DNA of 64,000 nucleotides from Lepidostoma basale (GCA_022606425.2 JAHDVF020001050.1:1613501-1677500); one strand, 5' to 3'. Numbered from the stretch's first letter, positions 40,172-51,895 are shown. The notes: generated by a model from the letters alone, not told the origin. Numbers and translations: made by a program.

Positions 40172-40847
40172 CAGGACAAAAAGAAGAAGAAGAAGAATAA
40201 GATTACTGCTAAAAATTGCTTATCAGTTCTTACTGATATGAAAAAAGTACTTAAAGCAATTATTCAAGGTATTTTATTTAAATTCAAATATATTGTTCCT
40301 TTGTATTGTATCGATTTTTTGTTATATACGAGTTTTTTTGTTATATACACTTAAAGATGGAGGTCTCCTCCGAAACATGTCGTATTATTTCTTATTTTTG
40401 TGGATACTTAATAATGTAATTTTTCCATTCCAAAGTATATTATAATGGAATTTCACCGTGAAAATGCCTCAACTTTCAATAAATAAGATGTTTTATTCTA
40501 CCAAAGAATAATGTATAGCCTTAAAAATACGTACTCAATTTATTATTTTCTATAAATTATATCAGGGTGTTTTCCAATAACATCAGTTTATCAATTTCAA
40601 TTGAAAGCTGTACAATATTATGAAAAAAAAAAATTTTGTCGTCTTGAAAGAGATAAACTCGTTTGAGTGGAAAAATCAAGATTTGATAGTAACATTATTT
40701 TTTCTAAAAAAGATATTTAATATAAAAAAAGATATGCGAAAACAAACATATGAAAGAGAATCAGTTAAGAATATTCTGTAATTTTAATTGTATTATGTTT
40801 GCTAATAGCATTGCAATGGAATTTATGTGAACATTCCTAAACAACAA
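40172..40847. other. AT-rich DNA with foldback half-site
   Basis: 40180-40198 is the (GAA)n tail of the preceding LINE. 40360-40400 has GGAGGTCTCCTCCGAAACAT, related to 48735-48820. Otherwise no call. Confidence 0.45.
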
Positions 40848-41395
40848 TTAAACTAACTTCAATCTGCGTTCAATTCACAAGCAAGACTCATTAAAGGCAT
40901 TTCAAAAAGTCCTAAATAACACAACATCTCAAAGAACTTCACTGGCTTAAGAGTCCAGAAAGAATCCAGTATATACTCTGCTGGACAGTCTTCAAAGCGC
41001 TACATGGAATGGCTCCAAATCATATAATATATCCGAACTCTGTATAACGGACAGCCTAAATACAATGAAATCCACACTTCGCCCTGCGAACTCCTCGGCA
41101 ATAGGAATATTAGTTGAGCCAAAGCGTTGCCGTAGTACAAATTTCGGGGATCGAGCGTTTACGGTAGCTGGTCCATCAGCTTGGAACAATCTTCCTTCAC
41201 ACCTCAGATGCATAAATGATCCGACAGACTTCAGATCTAAGCTGAAAACCCATATTTTTCATATTTAATACCCAATTTCAAGCCTACATTATTTGTTCTA
41301 TTATACTTTCTAATCGATCGCGAATATCAATCAGATGCAGCGTTCCCATTTAAATTTAAAACACGTCTTAATGCGCCCTTGACGTGATTACATTA
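40848..41395 (+). mobile_element. CR1/L2-like LINE C-terminus, decayed
   Basis: Parallels 14840-15330: CTTCAATCTGCGTTCAATTC, FGDRAFTVAGPSAWNNLPSH and LKTHIFHI in a 67-codon frame, then a UTR with GCGCCCTTGACGTGA and ATTACATTACATTATTA. Earlier frames are shifted. Confidence 0.85.
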
Positions 41396-42220
41396 CATTA
41401 TTAATATTGTCTGTAATTCCTTTATATTTTTATGAAAAATCATACTAACGATTTTTGTTCCCTTTATAAGTTAAGCTTTTTTATTGAATCTTTAGTTGTT
41501 TGTAACACCTGATGATGTGAACATAGGTTAGCGATACAGCTGTTGCGACAAACTCATATAATTCGTGTAATACGTATAATACGTAATTACAGTTTCGACA
41601 TGAAATCATTTAGTTATATAATTTAAGTAGAACAATGACTTGTTAAATCGACTAACTTATAATTAATACGAATGAAAACGTCTATTTCCTAGGAGTTTTA
41701 TTACAATATTACTTCAACGAACTCATTATGATAGCTTTGAAGATTAGTGATTTAAACAGCGATTCAACAAAATAACAATATTAACAATAATATTAATAAA
41801 TCGCGAGAGGTCATAAAGTTATATAGTGTTTTAAATGTAAACAATTTAGAAATTTAACTTACTACATACTGATATATTTAATATTTTGAATTGAAATTTC
41901 TTGGTAGAATTTCATTTCAAATAATGAAAATAAATAAATATATAATATTAAAGAAATTCTGTACCAAATTTTTATTTATATTCATTTTAATACTGAAAAT
42001 AACGTTTGATAATCCCTTAGCAAGATAAAACGTGTCACTCCCATTAAAAAACAAGATCAACGCTTCTTGAAAGCTGACGTTTTCATCCGTTTACAAGAAG
42101 ATTATTATTTTAAGGTCAATTATTTAGCTTTGTTATCATAAAACCATGATAATAAGCTTTTGATTCAATGAAAAAAACAAGGTTTTGACAATTTTTTTTA
42201 TGAATTAAATCACTGTTTTT
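41396..42220. other. No gene; family B and E fragments
   Basis: 41500-41565 is a family B arm (GTAACACCTGATGATGTGAA, CAGCTGTTGCGACA). 41658-41705 is a family E fragment. The rest is AT-rich. Confidence 0.45.
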
Positions 42221-42385
42221 TCCACTCTTGAGTTTATTTTTCCCAGCATGTTTCCAAGTCTCACACCTTCATCATCGGGAGAACGATACAATTTATATTG
42301 AGTTTATATCGTTCTCCCGATGATGAAGGTGTATAAGCTTTAGAAGCATGTCGAGAAAAATAAACTCAAAAATCGAAAAAACAGT
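42221..42385. mobile_element. Foldback element, ~75-bp arms
   Basis: GAGTTTATTTTTCCCAGCAT, CACACCTTCATCATCGGGAG and AACGATACAA are mirrored by TATCGTTCTCCCGATGATGA, AGGTGTATAAGC and GAAAAATAAACTCAAAAA. The arm interiors differ by small indels. A related half-site lies near 45480-45515. Confidence 0.88.
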
Positions 42386-42865
42386 GAAAAAATTCGTCAG
42401 TATGGAATTCCACAGTGTTAATGCCTTAAGTTTATCTAAAATCTAAAAAACAGGGTTTTTGTTATTTGACTATATGGTTAAAATAAAGGAACTAAAACAT
42501 GAGCTAAATTAAACCGCCAAGTCAAAGTTTAACCAAACTATTATCTGGAATTGGTTTATCTTTTAGATTCACATACATAATATATTTAGTGAAAGCGTGA
42601 TTTTGTACTGCGAAGGACATATAAAGGTCTTGATTTTCAATTGAAGTTCTTGCTGACTGTTTTCTTAGTAGGTTTCCTTCGAACGGGGCTAATGCTATTT
42701 GAGTTTCGTTTAACGTGTCGAGGCACGTCGACGAATTTGGGCGAAAATTGTGAAAGAGAATTCGAATACGAAAAGAAAGAGAAATGCGTCGGAGGTGAAC
42801 ATGATACTAATACAAACTTATATAACAAACACCAACACAAAAATAAATTACGAATTTCAAAAAAG
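42386..42865. other. No gene
   Basis: Unique AT-rich sequence. An open frame with a hydrophobic start at 42641 lacks ATG (the first codon is TTG) and runs into LINE sequence. Confidence 0.4.
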
Positions 42866-42952
42866 AAGCTAACCATCACGTCGTTTCCCTGGAAGAGTAG
42901 GCATATAGATTGCCTACCCTTCCAGGGAATTATGTTTGACAGTGTTTAAGGC
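42866..42952. repeat. LINE 3' scrap forming a hairpin, family 1
   Basis: AACCATCACGTCGTTTCCCT, GGAAGAGTAGGC then the inverse GCCTACCCTTCCAGGGAA: an inverted duplication of the last bases of the family 1 LINE. Confidence 0.6.
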
Positions 42953-43485
42953 TCGACATTGAAATAAAACGCAGAATTGAAATTGCACGAGCTGCATTTA
43001 ATAAAATGAGAACATTATTTTGCAACGATAATCTTAACTTGAAACTCCGACAAAAAATGATTAAATGTTAGATACGGTCTGTTCTACTATATGGCTGCGA
43101 AACCTGGACTCTGAAAGTAAATTTCATGAACCGGTTGGAAGCTCCGCATACCGTGGACCGATAGGGTCAGTAATTCAGACGCACTACAGAGAGCCAGAGC
43201 CAATACAGAGCTGTTGTCGAGTGTGAAAATAAGAATGGTCTCATATTTGGGCCATGTGCTAAGGGGAGAAAAATACCACCTCCTTCGACGGATATTAATG
43301 GGTAAAGTGGAGTGACATCGGGGAGTTGGTAGAAGGCTGTCCTCGCTGCGGAACATCAAAGAGTGAACAAGAATAATAAGAGTTCAGAACCTTTTACAAG
43401 TGACGCAGGACAAAGATGCCTTGTGTACAGTGATCGCCAACGTTAGGGGGATCTGACATGGCACCGAAAGAAGAAGAAAAAGGCT
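42953..43485 (+). mobile_element. RTE-type LINE C-terminus, family 2, (GAA)n tail
   Basis: Begins with an IEIKRRIEIARAAFNKMR-like frame and continues with SVLLYGCETWTLKVNFMNRL, then an internal deletion and indels, GHVLRGEKYHLLRRILMGK and VIANVRGI. Ends GAAAGAAGAAGAAAAAGG. Confidence 0.85.
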
Positions 43486-43609
43486 CAACACCAGAGAGCG
43501 CCAACGTATATTTCGGATCTCTGCGTGACACCTATGCCAACGGAAAGGCAACGTTCGCTCTGATCAGCAGAAACAAATGCGAACAACATTACAATTCCAG
43601 TCAGAAGCA

Positions 43610-43995
43610 ATAAAGGGATTATTTGGGGATTCTTTGAGAACTCCGTCATCTTGGAGGCTATCCATCTTTATGTTCCGAATGGTTTTTCTCCACAGCGTCA
43701 GCACAGACTGTTTTATCTTCCAGCATGCAGCACCAGCCTGCATCTGGTAATGCCGGTGGGGAGAGCAATCAAACTGCTGAACATGATTGCTCCGAAGATC
43801 GATGTCCTTCGAAGAAAACAAATACTCTTGATTTTGGAGAGTATCTGGTATTCCTAATGTCGAACCATCTCTCGTGCGTTCCTGGTATTATATATTTATT
43901 ATATTTTACCTGTTCTCAATCCTAAATTCTAAACTTCTAATATCTTAAACTATTATATAATTGTTGGTTGTAATATCTTTTGAGTTGAAAAATCA
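43610..43995 (+). mobile_element. LINE 3' end, family 5
   Basis: RQHRLFYLPACSTSLHLVMP, VGRAIKLLNMIAPKIDVLR, then a UTR with GTTCCTGGTATTATATATTT shared with 1640-1670 and TTTTGAGTTGAAAAATC at the end. Confidence 0.8.
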
Positions 43996-44142
43996 AGTTA
44001 CTATGAACGTGCTTTCAACGTTGCGAGTCCGTTTTCGTGGAAAAGCCTCCATGTTAGTATTAATTATGAAGATAGTGACGTTAAATTTAAGAAACTTCTA
44101 AAGACTGCAGTGTTTGGTCAGTCTTTTCCTTAAAATATTAAT

Positions 44143-44190
44143 CTTCATAAATAATAATAATAATAATGATAATAATAATAATAATAATAA
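44143..44190 (+). repeat. (TAA)n microsatellite
   Basis: About 15 units with two interruptions, immediately before a family 1 LINE scrap. Confidence 0.9.
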
Positions 44191-44470
44191 AAGAATGGAC
44201 CGCCTCACTACTCTATCCTGACATATCTGTCTAGATCCCTCTATATTAATACAGTGGGTCATACACGCAAATCGATTCTTCTAACTTCTAACATGGCCCA
44301 ACTTTTAAAATTTGATTAAACTGGTAATGCCACATTTTTTTTCTATCTTCCTCGATTCCTTATTCCATTCACACCGTTAAAGTATACTTTTTTATCTATG
44401 CATTCTATGTGTCGAAACCAACGCAGTAATCCAAATATAATTTTGTTCATAATATTTTTTCCACATCACA
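44191..44470 (-). mobile_element. LINE 3' scrap, family 1
   Basis: AAAGAATGGACCGCCTCACT, CGATTCTTCTAACTTCTAAC and CACCGTTAAAGTATACTTTT: minus-strand family 1 end, strongly decayed. Confidence 0.75.
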
Positions 44471-44830
44471 CACACACATCAACGATTGAATAATTAGTAC
44501 CATCTGACACATAATTTATTTTTTAGTATTTCGATGATCTTCCAAATTTAATTTTTTTGTTTATTATCCACTACCCTCATTCAAAAGTTGATTGTTCGCC
44601 TCTCTCATATTTTTCAAATTATTTGTATTATAAATGCGAGTGGAATTTTCATTATCTTGTTTGGAAAAATCGGAACACGCCTCCGAGAGATCTAAATTTA
44701 AAACTGCAAACTTTTCCGAATAAAAATTCTAAGGAATTTTTCGTCATTGGAATTGTATTAAATTTCAAACAGTTCTCAAAATAATTTCCTATTTTTAAAT
44801 ATATTTTTTTGGTAGCAAATTTATAATTTA
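44471..44830. other. AT-rich DNA, no gene
   Basis: Short (CA)n at 44466-44480; nothing else recognised. Confidence 0.35.
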
Positions 44831-45162
44831 CAATAGAATGTCGTTTATCCGAACTAATTGGAACCGGATACCAATTTTCCGAATAATCACACGTAATCTC
44901 GAATAAATAATGACAGGTTGAAACTAACGAGATGAAACGATAAAACTTGAATACAGCGGGAGACTGACTGTCTGTTGGGTGCGGGGAAGTACGAGAGAAG
45001 GAGGGAGGAAAGGGATGATGCAACCCACACCCAACGTTGTGTATATGTGGTGGGATAAGCTTGGTCATGTGTAGGTCACGGTACAGAACGCTTCATCAAC
45101 TTCGCTTGTCCAGATAATTGTCGTTACGGTTAACTGACGTCCAGATAAACGATGTTCTACTG
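44831..45162. mobile_element. pogo/Tigger-type MITE with TA duplication
   Basis: 332-bp element starting CAATAGAATGTCGTTTATCC and, inverted, CAGTAGAACATCGTTTATCT, flanked on both sides by TA. These termini are typical of the pogo branch of Tc1/mariner. The interior (GCGGGAGACTGACTGTCTGT) lacks a transposase. Confidence 0.85.
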
Positions 45163-45164
45163 TA

Positions 45165-46515
45165 ACCCTCTTTAAGTAGTATAAGTTTTAAAATTATTAA
45201 ATTAAAAAATAATTGAAAATAGGACGAAATTAACCATAAAAAATCATTATGGTTTAAATAAAAACGCAAAGATTAAATACTTTTACTGTATTAACACAAC
45301 ACAATCATTACTAATTGATAAGGTCTTCCTTTAGGACACAACACAATATTTTATAATTGATGCTGTTATCACTTGGGACATAACACAATAATTATCAATA
45401 CATACTGCCTTCCTTTGGGACCTTTGGGACCACAAAAATTATTACATTTTTTTAAACACTGTTTTAAACACTGAGTTACTTTTTCTAGACATGTTTTGAA
45501 CCCTTTACACCTTCATCATTAAGTTTTTTTCTAAAATCAATAACTATTAAATAAAACTGTTTTTCATTGGTCCACAAAACAACACTTATTTAACGATAAT
45601 GTCTTCCTTCGAAATATTTTTTTGCCATATTTGATTATGATTTCTATTTTCATATGCGGGACTTTATCAGGGTACATATTCAAATGCAATTATCACTTCT
45701 TATTGTTTATAAGAATTTAATTCATTTACATATAGCACATAGGAATAAATAAAACTCTTAAATATTCCATTCATTATTCTTGAGCATTGTTGTAAAACCC
45801 TATATTAAATATGTTTTGTGTGATTTTGGGTAACAACGTGTGATTTCTACTTCTCGATCGACGTTTCGGAGATCGTTGCAGTCTCCATCTCACAACATTA
45901 CAAAATATATTTCTGCCAACCGTGAAAATCAACGCACCTAAATTAAATAATTAATACGAATGAAAACTTATGTTTTCCACAAGTTTTAATAAATTTTATG
46001 GGATGACATATTTTGCTTTTCTAAGGCATATCTAATTTATGATCAAACTCAAAACAAACATATAATATTGCTTCAGAACGGCGAATATATATAAATAATT
46101 AAAAACTTATAGAAAACAAATGTTTTCTTTCGTTTCCATTACTTAAATATTTAGTTTTGCACTATTTTATTGTATTTTTACACTACTTACAGTTTTCAGT
46201 CACAGTGGAGATTTTCAGGGTAACAAAACCAAATTTCAGTCACTTAGATTTTTCACCGTGAATAACCTCTACTTAGAGATAAAATGATCTGTAACAGTAA
46301 AATACACTAAAGTGATGTAAAACAAAATATAAAAGTTTCATATTTATTTTTTATATGACATCAATTTAGAGCTTCAGACTGTATTGTGCTAAGGGGTGAA
46401 ATCTTTATTAACGAGTGCATAGTTCCTGCCTTTGGGTGGACCTGCCTCCTGAAAATCCCATATCTGGCGCTTTTTTTCTGCTTTGACTTTGCTGGTGGAA
46501 TTGACGATATCGCTC
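45165..46515. other. No gene; small repeat fragments
   Basis: 45470-45520 has a half of the 42221-42385 foldback. 45850-45895 matches 9190-9240. 45945-46040 is family E. The remainder is AT-rich unique DNA with no coding signal. Confidence 0.45.
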
Positions 46516-46850
46516 ACCCATTGTTGTATATATGCTACCATGTTGAGAAACATTTATGAAGATTTTCTGTTTAATGCTTACATATAGTCTCAATAGATGG
46601 CGCTAGTGTAGATTGAACTAAAATATGTGAAATGTTTCTCAACGTGGTAGCATATATACAACTTTCAAAAAATAATTGTCAGTCGTGGTGTTCGTAAGAA
46701 GGGCGGAATGGGGTATGTTGTATTACATAAAGCGATCGCTTAACCCAACCAATATAATTCATAAGTCCTGTAAACGCCTCGACCACCATATTCTGTTTCC
46801 AAATAATTTACATCTTCGTTTCTATTGAGATACAATTAATTATTAAAAAG
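46516..46850 (-). mobile_element. Family A element, right arm and centre
   Basis: TATATATGCTACCATGTTGA and, inverted, CAACGTGGTAGCATATATAC, then GTCGTGGTGTTCGTAAGAAG, AAGCGATCGCTTAACCCAAC and CATCTTCGTTTCTATTGAGA. Confidence 0.75.
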
Positions 46851-47269
46851 GTATTAAATTAAAACTAAAATTTATCTTACAGCATTTAATATCATTTGCC
46901 TATTTTTTTTGTATTTTTGTAGATGTGATGAACGAAAAACCATGACCTCTGGGAGTTAATTCGCCAGCTAATTCGGTGGAGTACTTCAAGCCTTATCAAC
47001 AAACATTGGGAAAATCTTAATGCCCTCCGTTTACTTAGTCAAAACGATCCGAGCCATTGAATGAAACCCCGGCCCTGTAATGTTCTCGTCCTTAAACCCT
47101 TTCCTGCAAAAGGGGTATTTCTTACCCCCCAGATCTGCTTTGTTGCTATTTCACATTATTAAAGTTGAAACTCACTCTAGGTGAGAATATTACAAAACTG
47201 TCTCGAAGTCAGAAATATGAAATTTAATAAAATGGAACCTTCTTAAATGAAATTTTATATTTCAAGTTT
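46851..47269. other. No gene; small GC-rich patch
   Basis: 46940-47130 is less AT-rich and unique; no recognisable coding potential. Confidence 0.35.
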
Positions 47270-47550
47270 ACTTAAACTAACTCACCATCACGCCATCTCT
47301 CCAAAGGAGTAGACAGAAAGAATCGACTCTCTTCTTCTTTCCTGATATATTAATCTTGATTCCTCAACATTCATGCACGCGCGTCGATTTCTCTGATTCC
47401 TCACGTGACCAACATTCTATATTTGATTTATTTGATCGTGCCACGTTTTCCTCGTTTTCCTCGGTCTTCCTCTATTTCTAGTTCCATTTACATTGTTAAC
47501 ATATCCATTTTTTAACCATTCTTTCTTCATACATTCTTTCCATGTGTCCA
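47270..47550 (-). mobile_element. LINE 3' end, family 1
   Basis: AAACTAACTCACCATCACGC tail, GATTCCTCACGTGACCAACA, a duplicated CGTTTTCCTCG, and up to TTCTTTCCATGTGTCCA. Confidence 0.8.
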
Positions 47551-47718
47551 GTTAGAGGAGTAGAATGCGGTTATTAAGGTAATTGACGTGGCCCAATATA
47601 CTGTTTTAACCAATTAAGGGATAAATCACAGAATACCTTATTTTCTACTTTCCTCCAATACTTTCTATTGGGTCACGTATTCAATTACCTTAATTACCAA
47701 ATTCTGTTTCTCTAACTC
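47551..47718. mobile_element. MITE with ~50-bp TIRs
   Basis: GTTAGAGGAGTAGAATGCGG, TTATTAAGGTAATTGACGTG and GCCCAATA on the left match, inverted, the right end CACGTATTCAATTACCTTAA...TCTCTAAC. It abuts the LINE end, and no transposase is present. Confidence 0.75.
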
Positions 47719-47759
47719 TGGTATAAGTTTATAAACAACAACGCGTTTAATTTTCGCTT

Positions 47760-47862
47760 CATTTAAAAATGCTTTTGCCAGACGAAACATGCCATTCACA
47801 TAAAATAAAATAAAATTTCAGGAAAACAGACGTTTTTATTCGTATTAATTATTAAAAAATGT
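47760..47862 (-). repeat. Repeat family E
   Basis: Inverse orientation: GACGAAACATGCCATTCACA, AAAACAGACGTTTTTATTCG. Confidence 0.55.
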
Positions 47863-48004
47863 GACAAAAAATAATTCATAAAATAAACATAATTTCATCT
47901 CCAATTAACGATTTATTCCCATTGCTTTAAAATCCGGATTACCCCTCTCTATGGATTCAGGACATGTGCGGTCTAAACAATTTTGTGAGAAGTGTTATGA
48001 AAAT

Positions 48005-48450
48005 TCTTCTTCTACATATTCCTTGTTGTAGAACTATGTGGTATTTTTCCTGAAGGTAACTCCTCCTATGAGGTGGATTCCCAGCTGTCCTTCATATTTT
48101 AGGAGGTCTACCAAGAGGACGAGTACCGTGAGGCTGATTGTGTAGTGCAATATAGGGAATTTTAGTGGTGTCCATTCTTTGGGCAGTCCTTCCTTCGCTA
48201 TCTTCCTCATCTCATAATATCCTCAACCTCACATATCTATCTCATTCCAGTGTTTCTCGCGCGATATCTTAGTGTCTTATCTGCTATCGTCCTCGGTGTC
48301 TTCATCTCGGAAGTTCTCAGAACTTGTTTGATCCTGACTGTGTCTGCCCTTGCCTCAACGCCATACTCGTATGTTATTATTGGTCCTACGCATGCTTTAT
48401 AGATTCGCATATTTTTCTTAATGGTCGTGTTTTTGTTTTTCTATATTGTG
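48005..48450 (-). mobile_element. RTE-type LINE C-terminus, family 3
   Basis: CTTCTTCTACATATTCCTTG at the 3' side, then the complement of RPRGRPPKIW, and CGGTGTCTTCATCTCGGAAG / GTTCTCAGAACTTGTTTGAT. The mirror copy on + is 49320-49750. Confidence 0.8.
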
Positions 48451-48479
48451 GATTTTATAGCACCAGCAAAATACAATGT

Positions 48480-48900
48480 GTTTACAAAAATATTCAGATA
48501 CGAGTATATTACAGACGATTTAATCAATATTTTATCTTCAAAATAAAGTTTTATATCATTGTAGAAGAAACAAAAAGCGCTTACTTTGTTACGTGGCTTC
48601 AAAATAGATACAAACTCATAATTCTACTATCGTGTTAATCAGCTTTTGAATGCTAAAGCATTAACACTGTGGAATTCCATAATAAAAAAATTATAAATAT
48701 ATATTTTTTTAAATTGACAAAATATTTAAAAAAAACACGACATTATTCGGAGGATACCTTCCATCTTGATGGATGAAAAGATGGAGGTATCCTCCGAAAC
48801 ATGTCGTGTTTTTTTTAATATACATATTTTTAATCAAACAGATTTAATATTTTGCAGATTAAAAACAAAGTTATTTTCAATTTCCTAAATGTATCGTGTT
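48480..48900. repeat. Repeat family F copy with hairpin
   Basis: 48735-48820 is a hairpin: ACACGACATTATTCGGAGGA, TACCTTCCATC and AAGATGGAGGTATCCTCCGA. 48485-48765 is an inverted copy of 50635-50892. Confidence 0.75.
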
Positions 48901-49160
48901 AATCCATTAATATAATTGAGCTTTAAGTTAAATATATGTAGTACAGTTGACCTAGAAAGGAAACAAAAATGACGTAAAAGTGTAATGTACTCTATCACGT
49001 AACTGTCTACTATTTACCATTTATAACGAGTACAGATACACGAGTATTTAATATTTAAAATTATCTATTGTTGAATTAAAGTTTCATGAAACCATTTTAA
49101 AAGTTTCGCGATTTTTTTTAATAAGATTGAAATTATAATAAAAAGATTTTTGAAAGCACT
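48901..49160. other. No gene
   Basis: AT-rich. Confidence 0.35.
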
Positions 49161-49260
49161 CACGACAACTTCTCTCACTTCAAGGGCAGCTCCATCATGT
49201 GCTTCTACAAGAAATCGATGAGTCTCAGCTGCATAATTGTTCAAATTGAAGAAGTAAGAA
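49161..49260 (-). pseudogene. Possible mariner transposase N-terminal remnant
   Basis: Minus-strand frame NYAAETHRFLVEAHDGAALE resembles the first helix-turn-helix of mariner transposases (AAE.HR.LVEAYG.AALSE). Only ~30 codons, no inverted repeats seen; a weak call. Confidence 0.35.
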
Positions 49261-49319
49261 GAAATATAGAACGGGAAGAAATACAAGCCCAAGTAAACAA
49301 GCTCTAAAATCCACAATAT

Positions 49320-49755
49320 GTAAAAACAAAGACATGGCCATTAAGAGTAAGATGAGAATCTATAAAGCATGCGTAAGACCACTAATAACATATGACGTCG
49401 AACCAAAGTCAGACAGAGTAAGGACCAAACAAGTTTAGAGGACTTCCGAAATGAAGACACTGAGGACGATAGCAGGCAAGACACTGAGGGATCGCGTGAG
49501 GAACACCAGAATAAGAGAGATGTGTGAGGTTGAGGATATTATAAGATGGAGAAGACAGCAAAAAAAAGGACTGGTACGGTCATTTTCAAAGAATGGACAC
49601 CACCAGACTCCCCTATATTGCATTGCATAATCAACCTCATGGGGCTCGTCCTCGTGGAAGACCTCCTAAAAGATGGAAGGCAGCTGGGAATCTACCTCAC
49701 AGGCGGAGCAACACTCTGGAGAACAGACTACATAGGTCTACAATTATACTCGTAC
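49320..49755 (+). mobile_element. RTE-type LINE C-terminus, family 3
   Basis: Starts at CAAAGACATGGCCATTAAGA (KMRIYKACVRPLITYDVEPK in one frame), then KTLRTIAGKTLRDRVRNTRI, REMCEVEDIIRW, and after a frameshift at the A7 run near 49560 RPRGRPPKRWKAAGNLPHRR. Ends without a clear tail. Confidence 0.88.
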
Positions 49756-49995
49756 TAATAAAAATATATTATCGAATATATTATACTCGTACTAATAAAA
49801 ATTTACTAATATTTCAAGGTTATGTTTGTAGCCAGTTCAACCTTCGGGTAATAATGTTTTAAATCTGACAATTTTAATCATAAGCTACTGGTAACTGTTG
49901 TTGTTCGGCGGAAGTTTATTTGTAAGCCTGATAAAATTGTAAATGACAGTCTGTAACATTAATGTGAACGGTGAAAATCTAAAACAAGTGGGACT
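49756..49995. other. No gene
   Basis: ATATTATACTCGTACTAATA is duplicated near 49745 and 49780; otherwise AT-rich. Confidence 0.35.
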
Positions 49996-50610
49996 ATACA
50001 AAGGATGGAAGAGTGGAGAAGGATATTAAAAGAAGGATTAGGGCAGGTAACAGAGTAACGGTGCACTTAAAGTTGTCATCGCAAACAAAAGCCTATCCAA
50101 AAAAACTAATATGGCAGTGCAAAATAGTATTCTGGTGCCGACCCTTATGTATGGAAGTGAATCATGGAACTGGATGAAAAGGATGGATGGATGGATGAAC
50201 TGGATGAAAAAAAGAAGGATGAAAGTAGAATAAATATAGTAGAAATGAGATCACGAAGACTAATGTGTTGTAAATCTGTATATGATAGAGTTTCAAATGC
50301 AAGGATAAGAAGTGAATGCGGTGCGAATGAAAATGTTATGAACAAAATTATGAAAAGGTTGTTAAGATGGTTTGGACTAATGGAAGGAATGATTGAAGAC
50401 AGAATGGTGAAAAAGGTATATGTAAAGGACGTGAACGGAGCTATTAATAGAGGAAGGCCGTGAAAATTGTGCACGATCAAATCAACTAAATATTAAATGT
50501 CGGTCACTTGAGGAGTTGAAAGGGGTTGAAGAAATCGACGATATGTGAGTGTAAAGGAATAGAGAGATGTATGTCAGGACAGAACAGTGTGGCATTCCAT
50601 TATTCAGATA
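49996..50610 (+). mobile_element. RTE-type LINE C-terminus, family 1
   Basis: TATACAAAGGATGGAAGAGT, VVIANKSLSKKT, then after a ~25-bp local duplication around ATGGATGAACTGGATGAAAA the frame DESRINIVEMRSRRLMCCKS, VYDRVSNARIRSECGANENV, MKRLLRWFGLMEGM and INRGRP with a stop. No tail. Confidence 0.88.
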
Positions 50611-50634
50611 TAAAGTATACATATATTACCTGAT

Positions 50635-50892
50635 GCAGGTATCCTCCGAAACATGTCGTTTTTTTAAATATTTAGTTAATTAAAAAACACAGTTATTTTC
50701 AATTTCATAATAGTATTATCATGGAATTCCACAGTCTTAATTCCACAACACAATTATAGAATTATGAGTTTGTATCTATTTTGAAGCCATGTAACAAAGT
50801 AAGCGCTTTTTTTTCTTTACAATGATATAAAAACTTTATTTTCAAGATAAACTATTGATTAAATTGTCCGTAATATATCTGAATATTTGTTT
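50635..50892. repeat. Repeat family F, inverted copy
   Basis: GGTATCCTCCGAAACATGTC, TCATGGAATTCCACAGTCTT, GAATTATGAGTTTGTATCTA and AACAAAGTAAGCGCTTTTTT match 48485-48765 in reverse complement. Confidence 0.8.
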
Positions 50893-50945
50893 AATGATAC
50901 CTCTTCGGTGAGACGGCGTGATGGTCAGTTAGTTAGTTAGTTTAT
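50893..50945 (+). mobile_element. LINE 3' tail scrap, family 1
   Basis: CTTCGGTGAGACGGCGTGAT followed by GGTCAGTTAGTTAGTTAG. Confidence 0.7.
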
Positions 50946-51419
50946 ATAATTGTAAATGATAAATTTGTAACTTACAATTATATAATCTGTCCACGGGATA
51001 ATGTCTTGGGGTACATGCGACCCCAAATTTGGATATCCTTTTCCCTCCACCCACGGGAAAGGTTAATCAGGACAAGAATTCGATTAATTGGATTAGAGAT
51101 AATAATTATTAATCGCCCCTACCGCAAAATGGAAGTTAAATGTCTATTACATCCCTATTATGGCACATGATACTGTATATAATTTTGTATTAATCTGTAG
51201 AATATATAGAGTCCAACTAAAACGTTAAACAGTTTATTAATACCGTGAATAGAAGGCTCAAATTAAGGGAGCTGGAATTTTGTTATAAGAAAGCCTCAAA
51301 AGATGTTTTGTGTAGCTATCTCAAAGCTTTTCAACGATAATGATCTGAGCAGAGGTAGTTTTTGAATTAAATTTAAAGCTGTCACTATAACCATAAAAGC
51401 GTAGATCAAATTAAAAGTT
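50946..51419. other. No gene
   Basis: Unique, AT-rich except 51000-51065 (CCACCCACGGGAAAGG). Confidence 0.35.
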
Positions 51420-51483
51420 AAACGTCAGTTTTCTAGAAGTTTTATTATATTTTATGGGAATAACATGTTTCGCCCTTCGAGAA
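51420..51483 (+). repeat. Repeat family E fragment
   Basis: CGTCAGTTTTCTAGAAGTTT, AACATGTTTCGCCCTTCG; cut by the following LINE. Confidence 0.6.
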
Positions 51484-51895
51484 AATGGACTGCCATACTG
51501 CTGTCTTGACATACTTCATCATCTATCTCTACATTCATTCATCGTAACCGCATTCACTTCTTATATTTTCATTCGACACTCTATCATACACAGAATATCC
51601 GCACATTCGTCTAAGAGATCTCATTTCTACTGCATTTATTCTACTTTCATCCTTCTTTTGCCAGTTCCATGCTTCGCTTCCATACATAAGGGTCGGTAGA
51701 AGAACACCATTGTGCACTGCCATTCTAGCTTTTTTGGATAGGTTTTTGTTTGCGATGACAACTTTAAGTGCACCATTCACTTTGTTGCCTGCCCCAACCC
51801 TTCTTTCAATATCCCTCTCCACTCGCCCATCTCTTGTAAACATACTACCTAAATACACGAACTCAATTACTTGCTCCAAATTTTCACCATATATT
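51484..51895 (-). mobile_element. RTE-type LINE C-terminal piece, family 1
   Basis: Open on the minus strand for 114 codons (51535-51879): EQVIEFVYLGSMFTRDGRVE, RRVGAGNKVNGALKVVIANK, LPTLMYGSEAWNWQKKDESR, MRSLRRMCGYSVYDRVSNEN. This copy extends furthest upstream into the FVYLGSMF region, which follows the RT thumb. Confidence 0.92.

Noticed and set aside
42641..42949. 102-codon frame with a signal-peptide-like hydrophobic start
   Set aside because: The first codon is TTG, there is no ATG near the hydrophobic stretch, and its end is LINE 3' sequence.
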